A program made the translations under genes and the position numbers. A stretch of 64,000 nt of DNA from Chimonanthus salicifolius (taxonomy: Eukaryota; Streptophyta; Magnoliopsida; Laurales; Calycanthaceae). Positions within the stretch are counted from its first letter, which is position 1; every line of letters starts with the position of its first letter. The stretch spans positions 61,563,195-61,627,194 of the forward strand of contig CM023540.1 in assembly GCA_013350335.1 (NCBI GenBank), given 5' to 3'. Below are positions 1 to 11,920 of this stretch, piece after piece. The notes beneath the pieces are model-generated. The model made no database searches and was not told where the DNA came from. It worked only from the letters and a program-made list of their open reading frames with translations.

Positions 1-948
1 GATTATTGTTATGGAGTTACCGTCAACAAACCAAAGTGTCAAATGTCCGGACGGCTTTGGTGTCATATTATGATTGACGAATCAAAGTGTTGTATTGTCT
101 CGGGCAGGCTTTGATGTCGTATGTGAAAGGCCAAGAAAGAATGTTTCACCGGTGGGACCGGTTGAGTTTTATGATGACATGTAACAGGACACTCCAAACA
201 GATGAATATGAAATGAGTACATGGGAGTATGAAATGCCCCGTTGTTCTAAATGAAATGTTGAAACACCTATGCATGGGGCATGATAAGGGTATGCATGAA
301 TCATTGCACCCATGGTATAACATATTACATATTGATGAACATTTACATGAATTGAGCATGGCATTTGAAATAAAGGAAAGAATATGGTTTTCGTGAAAGG
401 TCTTAATGATGAATTTTCAATGTGGTATTTTCATTATGAAATGGTTATGGTCTTGTCTTGAGTTTCCTATCTTGATCTAGAGATAATGGGAGGAAGTATA
501 TATTATATATGTCTCGAACGGGAGGTTTTCCTAAAATTATATAGAATTAAGTCTTGAGAAAAGTACTTTGATACATCGTTGGCATATATTATTTTGAAAG
601 AACAAGTGAATATGATTTCCTTATAAGTACCCTTTTGACCATTGTTATTAAGCTTGAAATTATGAGATGAGTTAGGTATGAGTGCAATACCCCATAATGA
701 AATGTGTATTATGTTTCAAGTATGATTTGGGTAAAGTATTGAAACACTTAGATTGGCATAGTATGTTTTGAAGTATGAATTTTCTGTAAATTTGAAATAC
801 GATGTAATCGAGATTTGGTAAAAGTACTAGTATGTGTATTGTCTTAGTATGACACACTGTAGGGCCTATTATGTGATCGGAATTCCTACTGGACGCGTTG
901 ACTAAGCCCATAAATTCTCCCCCTAGATTGTGTTTGCAGGTTTGAAGT

Positions 949-3900
949 TGTAAGGCCCCGCCCTTTTTCACTCGCCGAAAATCAGAGTCAATTTTTTTTT
1001 TTTTTAAATAAAAGAGTGAGAGAGAGCGAGACGTCACAAAGCGAGCTAAGTCCAAGCTTCCAAAGCCAGACCCTTAACTGGCCACCAATATGTGTGCGTG
1101 GACAAGTCCGCTAAACATTTCACATGTTTACAAATAATTGCAGAAATAACATACGAATAGAATTGTTATCCATATCCATTAATTTGCAAGGAAGTCATTC
1201 CAACCATATAATAAACTGAACCTAATTATCCAAACATCATCAAACATCATAGCAAAATAAACTAAGTTATTACAATCCCCAAAATGCAATTAAACTAAGT
1301 AAGCTATAAGCCGCCCAAGCTCCTAAGCTTGACCTCTTTCATGTCCATCGCCCGTTCCATTTCTTGTACCATCATCTAAAGGTAGAAGTAGGGCGTTAGT
1401 CAACGCGCCCAATAGGAATTCCAAGTAGGGGTCATACACATAGGATTAGTATAAAAATCAAGATATAAAACATCATACCGTACTTGTAAAACATAATACC
1501 CAAAAACCGTGCATGATAATAGAGATCTTAATCATGCTATTTTAATGCCATGCCATGGGTGTCATATGCCAATGATCTCTCACCCAACAACCATATCACA
1601 AATCATATTGTTAATTTTCTTGATGAACAAGCCACATCAAAATATTCACTGTTATGCCTCCCCACGTATGCCTTATCGGTCCCACTGAATGGACCGTGGA
1701 CTCCTCTTACATTTCAAACATCATATATCTCTTCTAGTATTTCAATCAGAATCAGTGTGGATTCCTCCCCACGTTTGTTTATCGGAAACCCCGAATGGAG
1801 CGTGGACTCCTCCCTTATGTTCTCTCCCATGCCATGCATGAGGAAATGAGTGCAATGATGCCATTTCATATCAAAGTACATAATAGCATTGAAATTCAAG
1901 TCTTAAAACATAGTCATTTGATACCCTAAGAAAATCATCATATATGGAAATAAAGCAGTACATGCATATAATCCATAGTGTGTCAACAAGGTAGGAATCC
2001 CACCAACGTCCAAGTATTGTATCCTCGCTGTTTTTTGATGTGACGCACAACGATTTCGTCAAAACCAATCACACCTCCCTCCTCGAAATCTCTTTACCTT
2101 AGATGAATTCCATCATATACAATAATCAAATTAATTATCCAATTGATTTAAATCATACCTTACCTACTTCCAATTAAACTTAAACAATCTGGAAAATTAT
2201 ATAAAAAATTTCACTTTAAAATTCAGTCGATTACCCGTCCGCTGTCCATCCTGCGGATGAAAGAAACCCGTCCGGGGACGGTAGAAACCCGTCCAACGGA
2301 CGACAGAAACCCGTCCCATAGACAATGCAACCCGTCTGCAAATAGCACTCTGTTCCGTCTGTTACCCGTCCGCGAACAGTCGAAACCCATCCCGCAGACG
2401 GTAGAAACCAGTCGGCAGACAACACCTGGTTCACATTTGTTACCCGTTACCCGTCACCCGTTACCCATGCCCCGCTACCCGTGACCCAATACTCGCTACC
2501 TAGTACTCGATACCTGCTACCTGGTACCCATGACCCACAGACAGTGCAATCCATCCGCGGACCACATCCTAACCATGACTGTTACCCATCCTGCAGATGG
2601 TCCACACCAGTCCGTGGACGATAAAAACCCGTCCCACAGATAGTGAAACCCGTCAGCAGACTACACCATGTCCAGTCCATTACCCGTCCCACAGATGATA
2701 GAAACCCATCCGCGGAAGATAGGAACCCCTCCCGCGGACGATAGAACCCCGTTCGCAGACAACATACAATCCATGTCTATTACCCGTCCGCGGACGGTTG
2801 ATACCCGTCCCGCAGATGATAGAAACCCGTCCGCTGACGGTAGTATCCGTCCAGCAGACAGTGTAACCCTTGGTTGTTTATTATCACCCTTATCCATTTT
2901 AAACATGTATTAAGTCCTTTATACATAAAATCAATGGACATACTTTACCCACTAACCAAGGTTAGAGTCTTTTTCATAATCCATTCCTGTCTTAAGCCAT
3001 TAAACATAATCATCAATTAAATCTCTTGATTGTTGTTTTCCAGAACATATTCAATCTTCAAATGGATATCCACCTTCATGGCTTGCAACAGTTTAGCCAA
3101 TCATTTCAATCAAATCTGGAACTCATGAGTTTGGCCATATCGAGGCCAAAACCACAATTTCCCTTAATCTTAATCTAACACTATGAACATAGAACCTTAC
3201 ATTTTCCCGTCTCCTTCATTTCTTTTTAATCTGAACTTGCTCCTCAGTCATTCTCCTTCCTTTCTTGTTCCTCGCTGATTTCTCCAAGTGTAAAGCCGAA
3301 AATGTGAGAGAGAGAGAGATGAGAAGAGGAGGTGCAAATCTAGTTCAAGGGAGAGAGAGGATCGGCCAAGGAGTGTAGGTTGAGAGAGGGAGAGAGAGAG
3401 GAAGAGAGAGAGGGAAAGAGATGAAAATCTTTATCTTTCTTGAGATGGAAAACCGTTCAAAGGGGTGGAGTGTGCCCCTTTATAAATCAGCCCCCACAAC
3501 CCTCTCACCTACCCTCATCAATATGGGTCTAACCAAGGAGTCCCTTGGCATAACCAAGGGACACTTGGCTTAAGCTCAAGCAACCCCTTCCATCTCCCAA
3601 CGTTGGTGCATGGGTTTCCATCCCATGAGATGGAAACCCTCCATCTCCCACTTGACTCACTTGAGATGGAAGTCTCCCCAACTTCCATCTTGACTCATTA
3701 AAAGTCTCCTCCACTTCCATGCAACTCAGCTCAACTCTCTTTAACTTATTTAAATCAACTCAACTTAACTCAATCCACCTTGACTCATTTCTCACTTAAC
3801 TCAAGTGATTTTAATTTCCAACTCAACATAATTCAACTAAACCTTTGAGCTCACCCATGGTTGACCAAGTCAACCATGGTTAGCCGTCCATGCATGTTAC

Positions 3901-4291
3901 CTTAACCACTTGCCACCTCACTTGATGAGGTGGATTTGGGTCCCACTTGGCCATGTCACATACATGCCACTTCACTTGATGAGGTGGATCTCATGCCTTG
4001 GATCTTAATTGGTTATTTGACCCAATTATCAAACCTTACCCATTTACTTCTAATTAGTTCAGCTACAACCCATTGGGTCCCAATTGGGTAGTTGACCCAT
4101 TTAATCACACATACCCAATTACTTGCAATCAAACTCTATCAATGATCCATTGGATCATAATTGGGCTATTGACCCAATTCTTACCCACCTAAAATCCATT
4201 CCATCTGTAAATCTTAAATTCAACAAATTTAACAATTAAAATAGACAAAAAAATCCAATATATTTATGCATTGAAAAATCCGAGTGTTACA
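949..4291 (-). mobile_element. Solo LTR, Tekay-type, 3.34 kb, TSD GAAGT
   Basis: Reverse-oriented LTR with ends TGTAAGGCCCCGCCC (949) and CCGAGTGTTACA (4291), flanked by identical GAAGT at 944-948 and 4292-4296. It sits inside the LTR at 1-4737. Read on the minus strand it has U3 with GGGTCAA and CCCAATGGG-type motifs (about 4200-3900), a TATA-like TTTATAAAG (about 3487-3479), a GA/CT-rich leader (3430-3290), a palindromic repeat array (2870-2225), the GTAGG/CCTAC box (about 1990), the GGGCGTTAGTCAACGCGCCC box (about 1391-1410) and the conserved GC-rich 3' end. A single LTR with a perfect TSD and no internal region is the product of LTR-LTR recombination. Confidence 0.93.
2225..2875 (-). repeat. 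Array of CCGTCCGCGGACGG-type palindromes in a solo LTR
   Basis: Roughly twenty imperfect copies of a ~20-bp phrase (ACCCGTCC-GCGGACGGTAGAA and variants). The centre is a perfect 14-bp palindrome, CCGTCCGCGGACGG, near 2785. A run of degenerate TACCCG-like 7-12 bp phrases lies between 2435 and 2535. The block occupies the same relative place in its LTR as the GGTTCGGCC hairpins of the other LTRs, but its sequence is unrelated. It is CpG-rich. Confidence 0.85.
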
Positions 4292-4737
4292 GAAGTACGT
4301 AGATGAAATTGGACCATGCGATGGCCGAATGCGAGTGAGATGGATGCAATGAGGAAGCTCGGATAACTTAGTTAAATCAAATTTCTTTTTGAGAGTTTGA
4401 GAACAATGTAATTTGAAGAATGTTATATTTTGGGAATGTAATATTTATGGTTGTGAAATTTATGTATTTAAGTTGTTTCGTATTTGACTTTAGTTTGTGG
4501 TAATTCCTTATCTTGCTATGGGATGTGTTGACTATTCATGCAAACGTATAAAATTATTTAAATTTCCGCAGGATTATGAGAGTGTGTGCAAAATATTATG
4601 CACACACTAGTTGGGCCAATCTAAGGTCGTGTCTTCGGACTAGGACTTGGCTCACGTCGTGACGCTCGCCTCCCTCTCCACTCAAATATTCATATAATTC
4701 TACTCTGATGATGGTGGTTAGAGGGAGGGGTGTTACA

Positions 4738-4779
4738 CTCTGATTGGGTTGATCCTGCACTTTTTAGAAAGCTCACCCT
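4738..4779. other. Short unassigned spacer
   Basis: Sequence between the end of the LTR at 4737 and the next LTR-like block. No priming site, ORF or repeat is visible. Confidence 0.4.
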
Positions 4780-5434
4780 GTAATCTTCAAGATTAACAGG
4801 TAATAAAACAAGATTATTACCGTAAATCACGCAATTTAGCCTAATTTTGGGTCAGGGTATTATAAATTCTCATCCAAATAAGGCCCATTGGCAATCCCAA
4901 ACATTATTCCACGAAATCCCATCAAAGCCCCATCAAATAAGAGGAACGAGAGTGAGAGGGAACGAAATTTTTACCTTAGGGAGGAGAAAATCCACTCTAG
5001 AGGATGCTCAGGATGAGGTCTTTAAGAACCTAACGCATGCATGGGCTAAATCGAGTGGAGGAAGGGAGTAGAAGGTCAATCTCACCTAGAAAATAAGGTT
5101 TCTCGATGGAAGAAGGATAAAAAGGGAAAATAGAATGAAATTCTCGCTCAAAATGACCCTTTTATAGTCCACTTAAGTTCTGTTGTCGGTCGCACCGACA
5201 AATAATGTCAATCAAACCCATGAATCTATAGGTCAAACCGAAAATTCTGTAGGTCGCATTGACAAAACACCATTTTCTTTACTTTTCTCGTTTTCCAACT
5301 CAGATCTAATAGGGGTGTCTCTAGAGGACACATGTGCTCATGTGGGACCCCCATGGGACCCTCAAACACCTTTCACACGCTTAAACTCAATTATGACATC
5401 ATAATTCCATTAATTTAAGGGTCGAGCCATTACA
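4780..5434 (-). mobile_element. Unclassified LTR-like fragment with TATA box
   Basis: On the minus strand a sequence starting TGTAATGGCTCGACCC (5434 downward) runs through short inverted repeats (GTCGG-TGC-GACCGAC near 5185-5200) to a TATA box (ACTATAAAAG, 5168-5159) and then a leader-like stretch. The layout (TG start, palindromes, TATA, leader) is that of an LTR. The left end is uncertain: 4780 is the nearest TG, and I found no TSD or priming site. It could instead be part of a larger decayed element. Confidence 0.35.
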
Positions 5435-7260
5435 GCTTCATAAACTGAAATTCTTGAATAATTAGAATTGCAAACAATTAAGTTAAATGCAAATCTCAAA
5501 ATTAAATTTATAAAATTAATTTAAATGCAAAACTAAAATTATTTTTTTCAAAATAAAATAAATAAGAACTCACCAATTGGAGATCCCAAATTCGAACTCA
5601 AAAACATTGCCATTCTTTGATCATGCATACCCTTTTATTTATAGTACTTTGACTTCAGAAATTAACAAAAGTAGATTGTCTTGTATGTCATTCTTGATTA
5701 CAAAATCACCTAAAACTTTACATAAGTATGTGAATATTACACAAATTTGAGTTTGTTGAAAATGTCTGTAACTAATATTTCCAATTAATATACTTTGTGA
5801 CAATCTGACATCATTTGATACATCAAGTAAGCCTACAAAGTTACATCATATTTTTTATCAAAAATTTTAAAAAATACAAGCACTTAGGCTCTCTCTTTCT
5901 AAAGGCCCAAGCACTTAGGCTTCACCAATTACTTCCCCTAATTGGTTTTGATGTCTTATAGCTTCTACTAATTTCTCTCCCATTTTGTCATATAATTGAC
6001 AAAGACTAGTAGGCAGATATCGATTGAATTTTAAGCACTCCACCATGCTTCTTGCATTTCGTGCTTCCATGAGTTCATATCCAAACTCATTAAATCTTAC
6101 ACATTCAAACATTGCTCTTCCCCCTCAGTACAATGCATTACTATTTTTCTTCTTTCTTCCTTTTAAGATTTGTGTTGTCTCAAAGGTGTTCTCCAATTCG
6201 AGTCAAGCTACCTTCCCTAGCTTCCCTAGAGTCTTGTCCCCCATTCCCCAAGCTATCTTTCAAGCTTACATTCACATTCCTCCATAAACTGTCATGACCA
6301 GTACAGCAGCCAATCAGCACATATTCTGTGTTCCCGCAAACTCTAAGGATGTGTGCAATATCTTAGCCCGATGCGTATCTCCTTAACATGCCAATACAAA
6401 ACCAACTCATCCAAACCTGCATGTTAGTCTATTTAACAAAAACTATGTTAACCATAAACAAGTGAAGATGACATACAAACACAGCACACATCAAACCATA
6501 GCAAACCATATCATATCATTGATAATCAACATGTGTAGTACATATGGTTTTGTCGGGGGGCATCATGGGTGCTTAGTCAAAATATCAAAAATATAGTTTT
6601 TCAAAAACCATGAAGAACTATCCAAAGCAGGGCCATCCTTAGGAGGTTCTATAGGAGAAGGGGACCGAGAATCTGGAACTCTGTCAGATAGGGAGCCTGT
6701 AAAGACTAGATCCTGGACAGTCAACCTAATATCCAGACTTCTTTTAAGGTAGTCTATTCTCCTTTCAAGTCTGAAGACTTCTTGTCCAGATTGACGTTCT
6801 CTTGAGGAGGATACTAATATTCTTTTTCTTCGTCAGAGTCTCTCCAAAAGTCCTCAGAACTGTGACTTTCTCATTGGTGTCATTAGGGATAACGACATGG
6901 TCTTCATTACCAGTTCTAATACCATTCACCTCTTCTACATCTTCTCTCCTTTCTTCATGTCGATCTTCGACGAAGATGACATCCTTATCAATGGCGAGGT
7001 CTTCTTCAACCTCTGGTTGGGTTCCCTGATGAGAACTAGGTTCTGGTCCAGACGCAGGATTTCCAGAGCTAGAGCCAGGGCAAGATCTAGAGGTTGATCT
7101 TTTGGTTCTTTTGGCCCACCGACTAGATTCACCTTGTTCTTCAGAGGTCTAAGGGTGTGACTAGGCTTCCATCTTCTTGGGCATGGTTTTTCTAAGAGGA
7201 TATCCTCAAACACTGGCTTGGAGGTGGATGAGGTGACGACTGAACCTAACTTGATCTTCG
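5435..7260 (-). mobile_element. Decayed retroelement 3' region with ORF remnants
   Basis: AT-rich minus-strand material lying where the 3' part of the Copia-like element would be. Two remnants are readable. From about 7213 to 6560 a hydrophilic, proline/serine-rich reading frame is broken by frameshifts; it begins MFEDILLEKPCPRRWK, and a later frame contains FRLERRIDYLKRSLDIRL and ends near 6567. From 6112 to 5915 a 65-codon ORF begins MFECVRFNEFGYELME. Neither carries a motif I recognise. They could be the remnant of the extra 3' ORF that SIRE/Maximus elements often have, but that is inference from position only. 5441-5900 is AT-rich noncoding sequence. Confidence 0.35.
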
Positions 7261-7429
7261 AAAATCACAAAAATCGTGATTTTCAGGCTTCTAGAGACGG
7301 GAGAAACAAAAAACCTATGGTTTTTCCAGAGAGAAAACATTCGGAGAGGTCCTATTGACTGGTCTAGGGCACGGGAGGCGAAAGATGGACCACCAGACCT
7401 TCACGAGAGAGGAGACAACAAATTCGAAT

Positions 7430-7640
7430 GAATTGTCGCTTTTGCAGAAAGGTTCCCTTTTAATTTAAACTTTCTGTCTCACCGACATGTCGTTTCCATT
7501 GACAGGTCGATCCTTTCGACAATTTTCCCATTTTTAATAGTGCTTGATTTAACACAATATCGACATGTCTGTCACACCGACCAGACTATTCACAGACATA
7601 TCGGCTACATCGAGAGGTTTAGATTGCAAAGCAATCATCC
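7430..7640 (-). promoter_or_regulatory. Promoter-like block: inverted repeats upstream of a TATA-like site
   Basis: On the minus strand several imperfect inverted repeats of GTCGGTGTGACAGAC and CGACATGTCG type (7620-7475) precede a TATA-like TTTAAATTAAAAGG (about 7468-7455), then a leader and the ORF remnant that starts near 7213. The same order, GTCGGT-type palindromes then TATA, is seen in the LTR-like fragment at 5260-5159 and in the Copia LTR at 11330-10697. No priming site separates it from the ORF. It may be an internal promoter or a buried LTR fragment. Confidence 0.4.
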
Positions 7641-7970
7641 TTAATTTGTGTAACTTGATGAAATCCTATTCTAAGCACGGCATTCATAGTTTTATTCCGA
7701 TGCATAAATATGCCAAACACAATTCATCAAATCATTAAACATGCAACACAATCAAAATTCACATTCCAAGACACAGAAAGTTCAAAATACTTTGAATGGA
7801 ATGTATGGCTTTCCAAGTAGCATATGTACTATAGCCAGGAAGAGTACATTCTAGACCTGTGGTTAGCCAATTTCTCTCTCCTCATGTCACAACACTTTTC
7901 TACTACGTGAACTCACATGGTCTCTTGTGAGTCCATTTGTAGTGGTCTAAGATATGGAAGTCAATCCTAA
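7641..7970 (-). other. AT-rich noncoding stretch between gag remnant and promoter-like block
   Basis: No ORF, repeat or motif I can name. If the flanking Copia element was once complete, its protease, integrase, RT and RNase H should lie here. They do not, so the pol gene was lost by deletion or never present. Confidence 0.4.
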
Positions 7971-9851
7971 ACCAAAATAAAAAATGAATGGTGGTTTATC
8001 TCCTAAGTACAAAGATTGTGGCATTTGGTGTTGCATACACACCCCATGATCGTATCTTTGATGTCCAACCTTGGGATCTTCTAACTCTTTTAAGACATGA
8101 TTCGATTGTCTTAACAAAGAGTCTTGCCTTGTGTCCACCTTGGATTTCTTTTAAGGTTAGGTGTTAGTGGGTGTCTTTTAAGCATAGGCTTTACTGGATT
8201 GTGCCTTTGTGCTTGCCTTTCCAAGTATCTCTTCCAATGATAGCAATTTCTTTCGAAATGTCCATCCTTGTGACGGAAATAATACTTTCCTGTTAAAGGG
8301 TGAGAGATACTTGTATTTCTAAACACTCCCTGATGTATAGGCTCTTTGGTGGCTAAGGCACCAAGACCTGACCTATCACCATATTGTTTACCTGCCCCTA
8401 TGAGTCTTTTAAGTCTTTCTTCTCCATGGGTAAACTTATCTTGAATTTTTCTTTATGAAATTTTAATGCCCTAACTTCCAAAGACAATTTTTTGACATCT
8501 TCTTAAAGAAGGTTTTTGTGATGCCATAGATTTTCGATATCCCTACGGTGAATAATTATTTCTTCTTGAAGCCTTTTACTACTCTCTTTAAGCTTAGTGT
8601 TTTCAACATTTGAGAGTTCAAGCTTAGAGATTAGAAGAGATGTTTCATTTTTCAAATCTTTGACTTGACTAGAGAGGTTCAGGTTTTCATTTTTAACCTT
8701 ATTTAGTTTTTTAGCCAGCCTCTTACTCTCAAGGAACAGGGCACTGTAGGAGGCATGAAGACTTTCATCATCTTCACTCTCATCCTCCGTTATAATTGTG
8801 GGATTTTCTTGATCACATATGATCGAGGCTATAAACCTTCTGATATATCAATTTTCCTTTCAGTCTCTTTGTCGAAATCTCTCTCTGATTCAGAGGTGTC
8901 CACATGGCCCACATTCATTGCCTTCTGAATTTTTTCTGAGGGACATTCATTCATGAAGTTCCTCTCCCCCCACAATTGAAACAGGTTTGTTCCTTGGCCA
9001 CTTCTCTCTCCTTCCCTTTTCCTCTGAATTCTTCTGGCCTTTTAGGGTATTTTTTATTCATTTCACCTTTACCCATTCTTCTCAAGTTGTTTCTTTTTAT
9101 AATTTTTTTGTTAAACCTTTTGGCAAACATTTCCATCTCATCACTTGAGAATTCATCTTCCGAAACATCTTCTTTTTCATTTGTTTTCTTTTGTTTTAAA
9201 GAAGATTTAAAGGCAATGGGTTTATCCTTTGTAGTTCATAGGTTTGTAATGAACCAACCAAATCATCGATATTCATTAAGGACACATCTCTGTTATCCTC
9301 CATAGCTACCACCTTGGGCTTGAATCTTTCTGTAAGATTCTGGACAATTTTGGTACATACCTTGTCCTCGGGTATCCCTTCCCCTAGAGCGAACATTTGA
9401 TTCACAACATCGTTTGTCTTGGAATAGAAATCCATGAAGACTTCATCCTCCCTCATTTTAAGAGTATCAAACTGATTTTGGAGGATCTGAAATTTAGAGC
9501 TCTTAACTATTGAAGTGTCCTTCATGAGTTCTTTCAAGAACTTTCCATGCCTCTTTTGTAGCTTTACAGGTCATAATCCACATGTACATACTATCAATAC
9601 TGCACAGTTAAGTGCATTCATGGTTTTTCCATCAGCTGTCTGAGCAGCTTTTTCAGCAGGGGTCCAAGAGGCATACGGTTTGGGCATCACAAGCATGGTT
9701 AAGGTGTTTGTTGTTGTCTTCTTTTCCATGGGTTCCTGCCATCCAGTCTTTACAATATCCCATACCGATGAATCTATGAAAACAAAGAAGCTTCTCATTT
9801 TCGCCTTCCATGAGGCATAGTTTGTCCATCTAGGTAAAAAGGTTTGGACAT
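7971..9851 (-). pseudogene. SIRE/Maximus-like Ty1/Copia gag, frameshifted, pol missing
   Basis: Gag forms the particle shell and binds element RNA. The frame opens at 9851 (MSKPFYLDG), just inside the priming site. After a frameshift it continues with MRSFFVFIDSSVWDIVKTGW (9798 on). The stretch at 9537-9196 is the UBN2-type Copia gag core (FDTLKMREDEVFMDFYSKTN, FALGEGIPEDKVCTKIVQNL, RFKPKVVAME). A zinc knuckle begins CFNCGGRG near 8980 and is broken by a frameshift. About 8760-8440 encodes a coiled coil rich in L, K, E and N, in several frames. A basic HKDGHFERNCYHWKRYLERQ follows at about 8270-8210. Core, knuckle, coiled coil and basic tail are typical of the long SIRE gag. Several frameshifts and stops make it non-functional, and no pol domain follows. 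Confidence 0.8.
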
Positions 9852-9921
9852 TGTGTGACTATCTCCCATAGTGTTCTACCTTGGATCAACTCGGATGGTT
9901 AAATCCATTTAGAGAGCACTA

Positions 9922-9934
9922 GGCTCTGATACCA
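9922..9934 (-). other. Primer-binding site, initiator Met-tRNA, of the Copia element
   Basis: Minus strand TGGTATCAGAGCC, two bases inside the LTR edge at 9937. It is complementary to the 3' end of plant initiator Met-tRNA, the usual primer of plant Copia and Gypsy elements. It fixes the orientation and shows that 9937-11620 is a 5' LTR. Confidence 0.92.
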
Positions 9935-9936
9935 AA

Positions 9937-11620
9937 TGTAAGTTCCCTTCCTTTGTGAGCTAGAACACAATTGACCCTAAAGGGGGTGAATAGGTCAATC
10001 TAACAATCGTTTGTCCTTTTAAAAATTTACTTGATTGATTAGTTCAAACACAGTTGATACAACAATTAAGTGAGTGTGTGTTAGAAAATGTGATTAAACA
10101 ATCAACACAAGAAAATAGCTCTAACACCAAAAGCACAAGGACTCAGGATATATAGTGCTTTGGTTAGCTAGCCTACATCCACTGTTAAGACTCGCTCAAC
10201 CTTGAGTTATCCCCAAATTCACTAAGTGGGGACTTACACCCTGACAATTATAGTAGGAATTCCACCTCACTTAATCGGCTGGGAATTCCACCCACCACTA
10301 TGCTTGAGATGACGCTCTAGAGTTTTTTATAATGGTTCCGGAGTCAATCCTCCTTAATCCACTTTCGAGACAAAGGTTTTAAAGACAAAATTAAAACCAA
10401 GAAGCACTTGCCTTTAAAGCTCTTTTCTGCTGATGTGCTTCTCGAAGATCCACCCATGTGTGCCGACGCTTCTCCTTTTAGCCGTTATAAAGCAATCATA
10501 GTCTCAGGGTAACAAGGAAACTAGTTTTACCAAATCTTTCCTAGTTTATGTCTTTCTTTCCTCCTCTCTTTCTCACTTTCAAACTCAATCAATAGATTGG
10601 TTGTTTATGATTCTCAGCATAAGGGTGTTGATTGTTCCTTAGTGTATATGACTCTTCTCAATTCAAGGAAGATAATAAAACGATCACACAACACTCATAT
10701 ATATAAAGGAATTTTCACAGTTTTTCAAACTGTCCAGTACCGACACGTCAGTGGCACCGAGGGATCGGTGGCATCGATGGGCCGGTGGCACCGATGGGTC
10801 GGTGTTCATATTAATTACTGTTCAACCACCCGACCGCTGCTCATTAAATGCAATCCCAACGGTCCGGTCGATAGGTCGGTGTCACCGATGGGTCGATAAT
10901 GATGGCATCGAGAGATCGGTCCATACGAAAAGCTCGGTCTGGGGAAACACCATGATGACAGAGTTTCAACTCCAAAAACTAGTCTTACCCAGACCGACAT
11001 GTCACCCTTTACTGAGGAGTCGGTCCTATTACTCTCGACCGATGTTTGAAATACCGAGATATCTGTTTCTTCGAGAGTCCATCTGAGTTCTAAGTTTCAG
11101 AGCTCATAAGTTATCATCGATGAGTCGTTGACCACAAGGAGTCGTTTCAACCTTTCACCGAGGGGCCGGTGCATACGAGACTCTCGATCAGAGGTATACC
11201 CAGAATGACAGTTCTATGTTCTAGAACTTTTGTCAATTTGGCCAACCAATCTTTTGACCACGATGGGTCGATCCTGCCTCCACCGAGGGGTCGGTGAGAA
11301 AGACTGGTCGAGCTAACAGTGAAGTTAATTCATATTTCGACGTTTACTTCCAGTTCACCGTTTAGCTTCCTCTCTTAGGCTTCTTATGGTTTTACTATTT
11401 GTTCAACTAAGCCTAGAGATAGTCCTCCTAAGGTGTGGGTACCACCTAAAGTCATCTATGGGCAAATACCTATTGTGAATGCCATACACGATGAGCTTCA
11501 ATCCGGTGGAGCATGATCTTCACTCTTGATCACCTTGAGTCTTTAAACTTCTTAGCTAGTGCTTCTTCCCGAGTCATGGAATTGTCAAACTTAGGGACTA
11601 GGCAAGCCGGAGCACTAACA
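9937..11620 (-). mobile_element. 5' LTR of a SIRE/Maximus-like Copia element, 1.68 kb
   Basis: Minus-strand LTR starting TGTTAGTGCTCCGGC (11620) and ending GGGAACTTACA (9937), directly followed by the primer-binding site. A TATA box (CTTTATATATAT, 10708-10697) follows an array of inverted repeats in U3. The right edge abuts and truncates the first unit of the tandem repeat that starts at 11621. I found no matching second LTR to the left, so the element has lost its 3' LTR or that LTR is decayed beyond recognition by eye. Confidence 0.85.
10736..11330 (-). repeat. CACCGA/TCGGTG inverted-repeat array upstream of the Copia TATA box
   Basis: About ten small palindromes with arms CACCGA and TCGGTG and a 3-4 base loop: CACCGATGGGTCGGTG at 10789-10804, CACCGAGGGGCCGGTG at 11156-11171, CACCGAGGGGTCGGTG at 11281-11296, and related forms at 10739-10780, 10860-10920 and 10989-11025. 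The TATA box lies at 10708-10697, so the array is in U3 immediately upstream of the promoter. That is the expected place for an enhancer built of dimeric binding sites. Confidence 0.8.
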
Positions 11621-11659
11621 CTATGGATACAAGACTTGAACCTCTTGGAATTAACTCTT

Positions 11660-11920
11660 TAGGCTGTTTTTGGATTGGAAAAATGTGTTTAGGTGAAACT
11701 ACTGAAAATTCTGCTAAGAATACAGTGGTAGAAAAGTTTTATTAGAAAACCTTTCTCTACTGTGGACAAGGTAGGAACTATTTTCTGCCGAGCAGAAGAA
11801 AAATCGTCAGGTGACATGATGTCATTTATATAATATTTATCTTATCAAGAAATCATCAAATACATTATTTGAAGAGAAATCCCTACTTTCCCCTTTGTTC
11901 TGTCAATCCAAACAAACTTA
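11660..11920. mobile_element. MITE-like element with GTTTGGATTG-type ends
   Basis: About 260 bp, AT-rich, bounded by GGCTGTTTTTGGATTGG (about 11661-11677) and TCAATCCAAACAAAC (about 11906-11920), which form imperfect terminal inverted repeats. Copies sit at matching places in unit 2 (about 13095-13360) and unit 3 (about 33375-33640), so it was present before the tandem duplication. There is no coding capacity and the superfamily is not determinable by eye. Confidence 0.45.

Larger units (their letters stand above)
1..4737 (+). mobile_element. 3' portion of a Tekay-type LTR, interrupted by a solo LTR
   Basis: Seen at 1-948 and 4297-4737. The right end is GAGGGAGGGGTGTTACA (ending 4737), the 3' end of a TG...CA-type LTR. 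The same terminal sequence occurs inverted at 57377, so the two belong to one subfamily. Positions 1-130 hold an imperfect duplication with inverted segments (cores near 32-60 and 90-118). At 890-940 there is the element-wide box GGACGCGTTG, then CTAAG at 902-906, a pyrimidine stretch and GCAG ending at 939, which resembles a 3' splice site. The LTR start lies outside the window. No priming site follows 4737, so it is either a solo LTR or the 3' LTR of an element to the left. Confidence 0.75.

Noticed and set aside
2436..2535. TACCCG/TACCTG run as possible interstitial telomere or G-quadruplex DNA
   Set aside because: It is a degenerate part of the palindrome array; the G/C runs are only three long and irregular.
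5915..6112. Envelope-like protein of an endogenous retrovirus
   Set aside because: Only 65 codons, no signal peptide, membrane segment or fusion motif; kept only as an unidentified ORF remnant.
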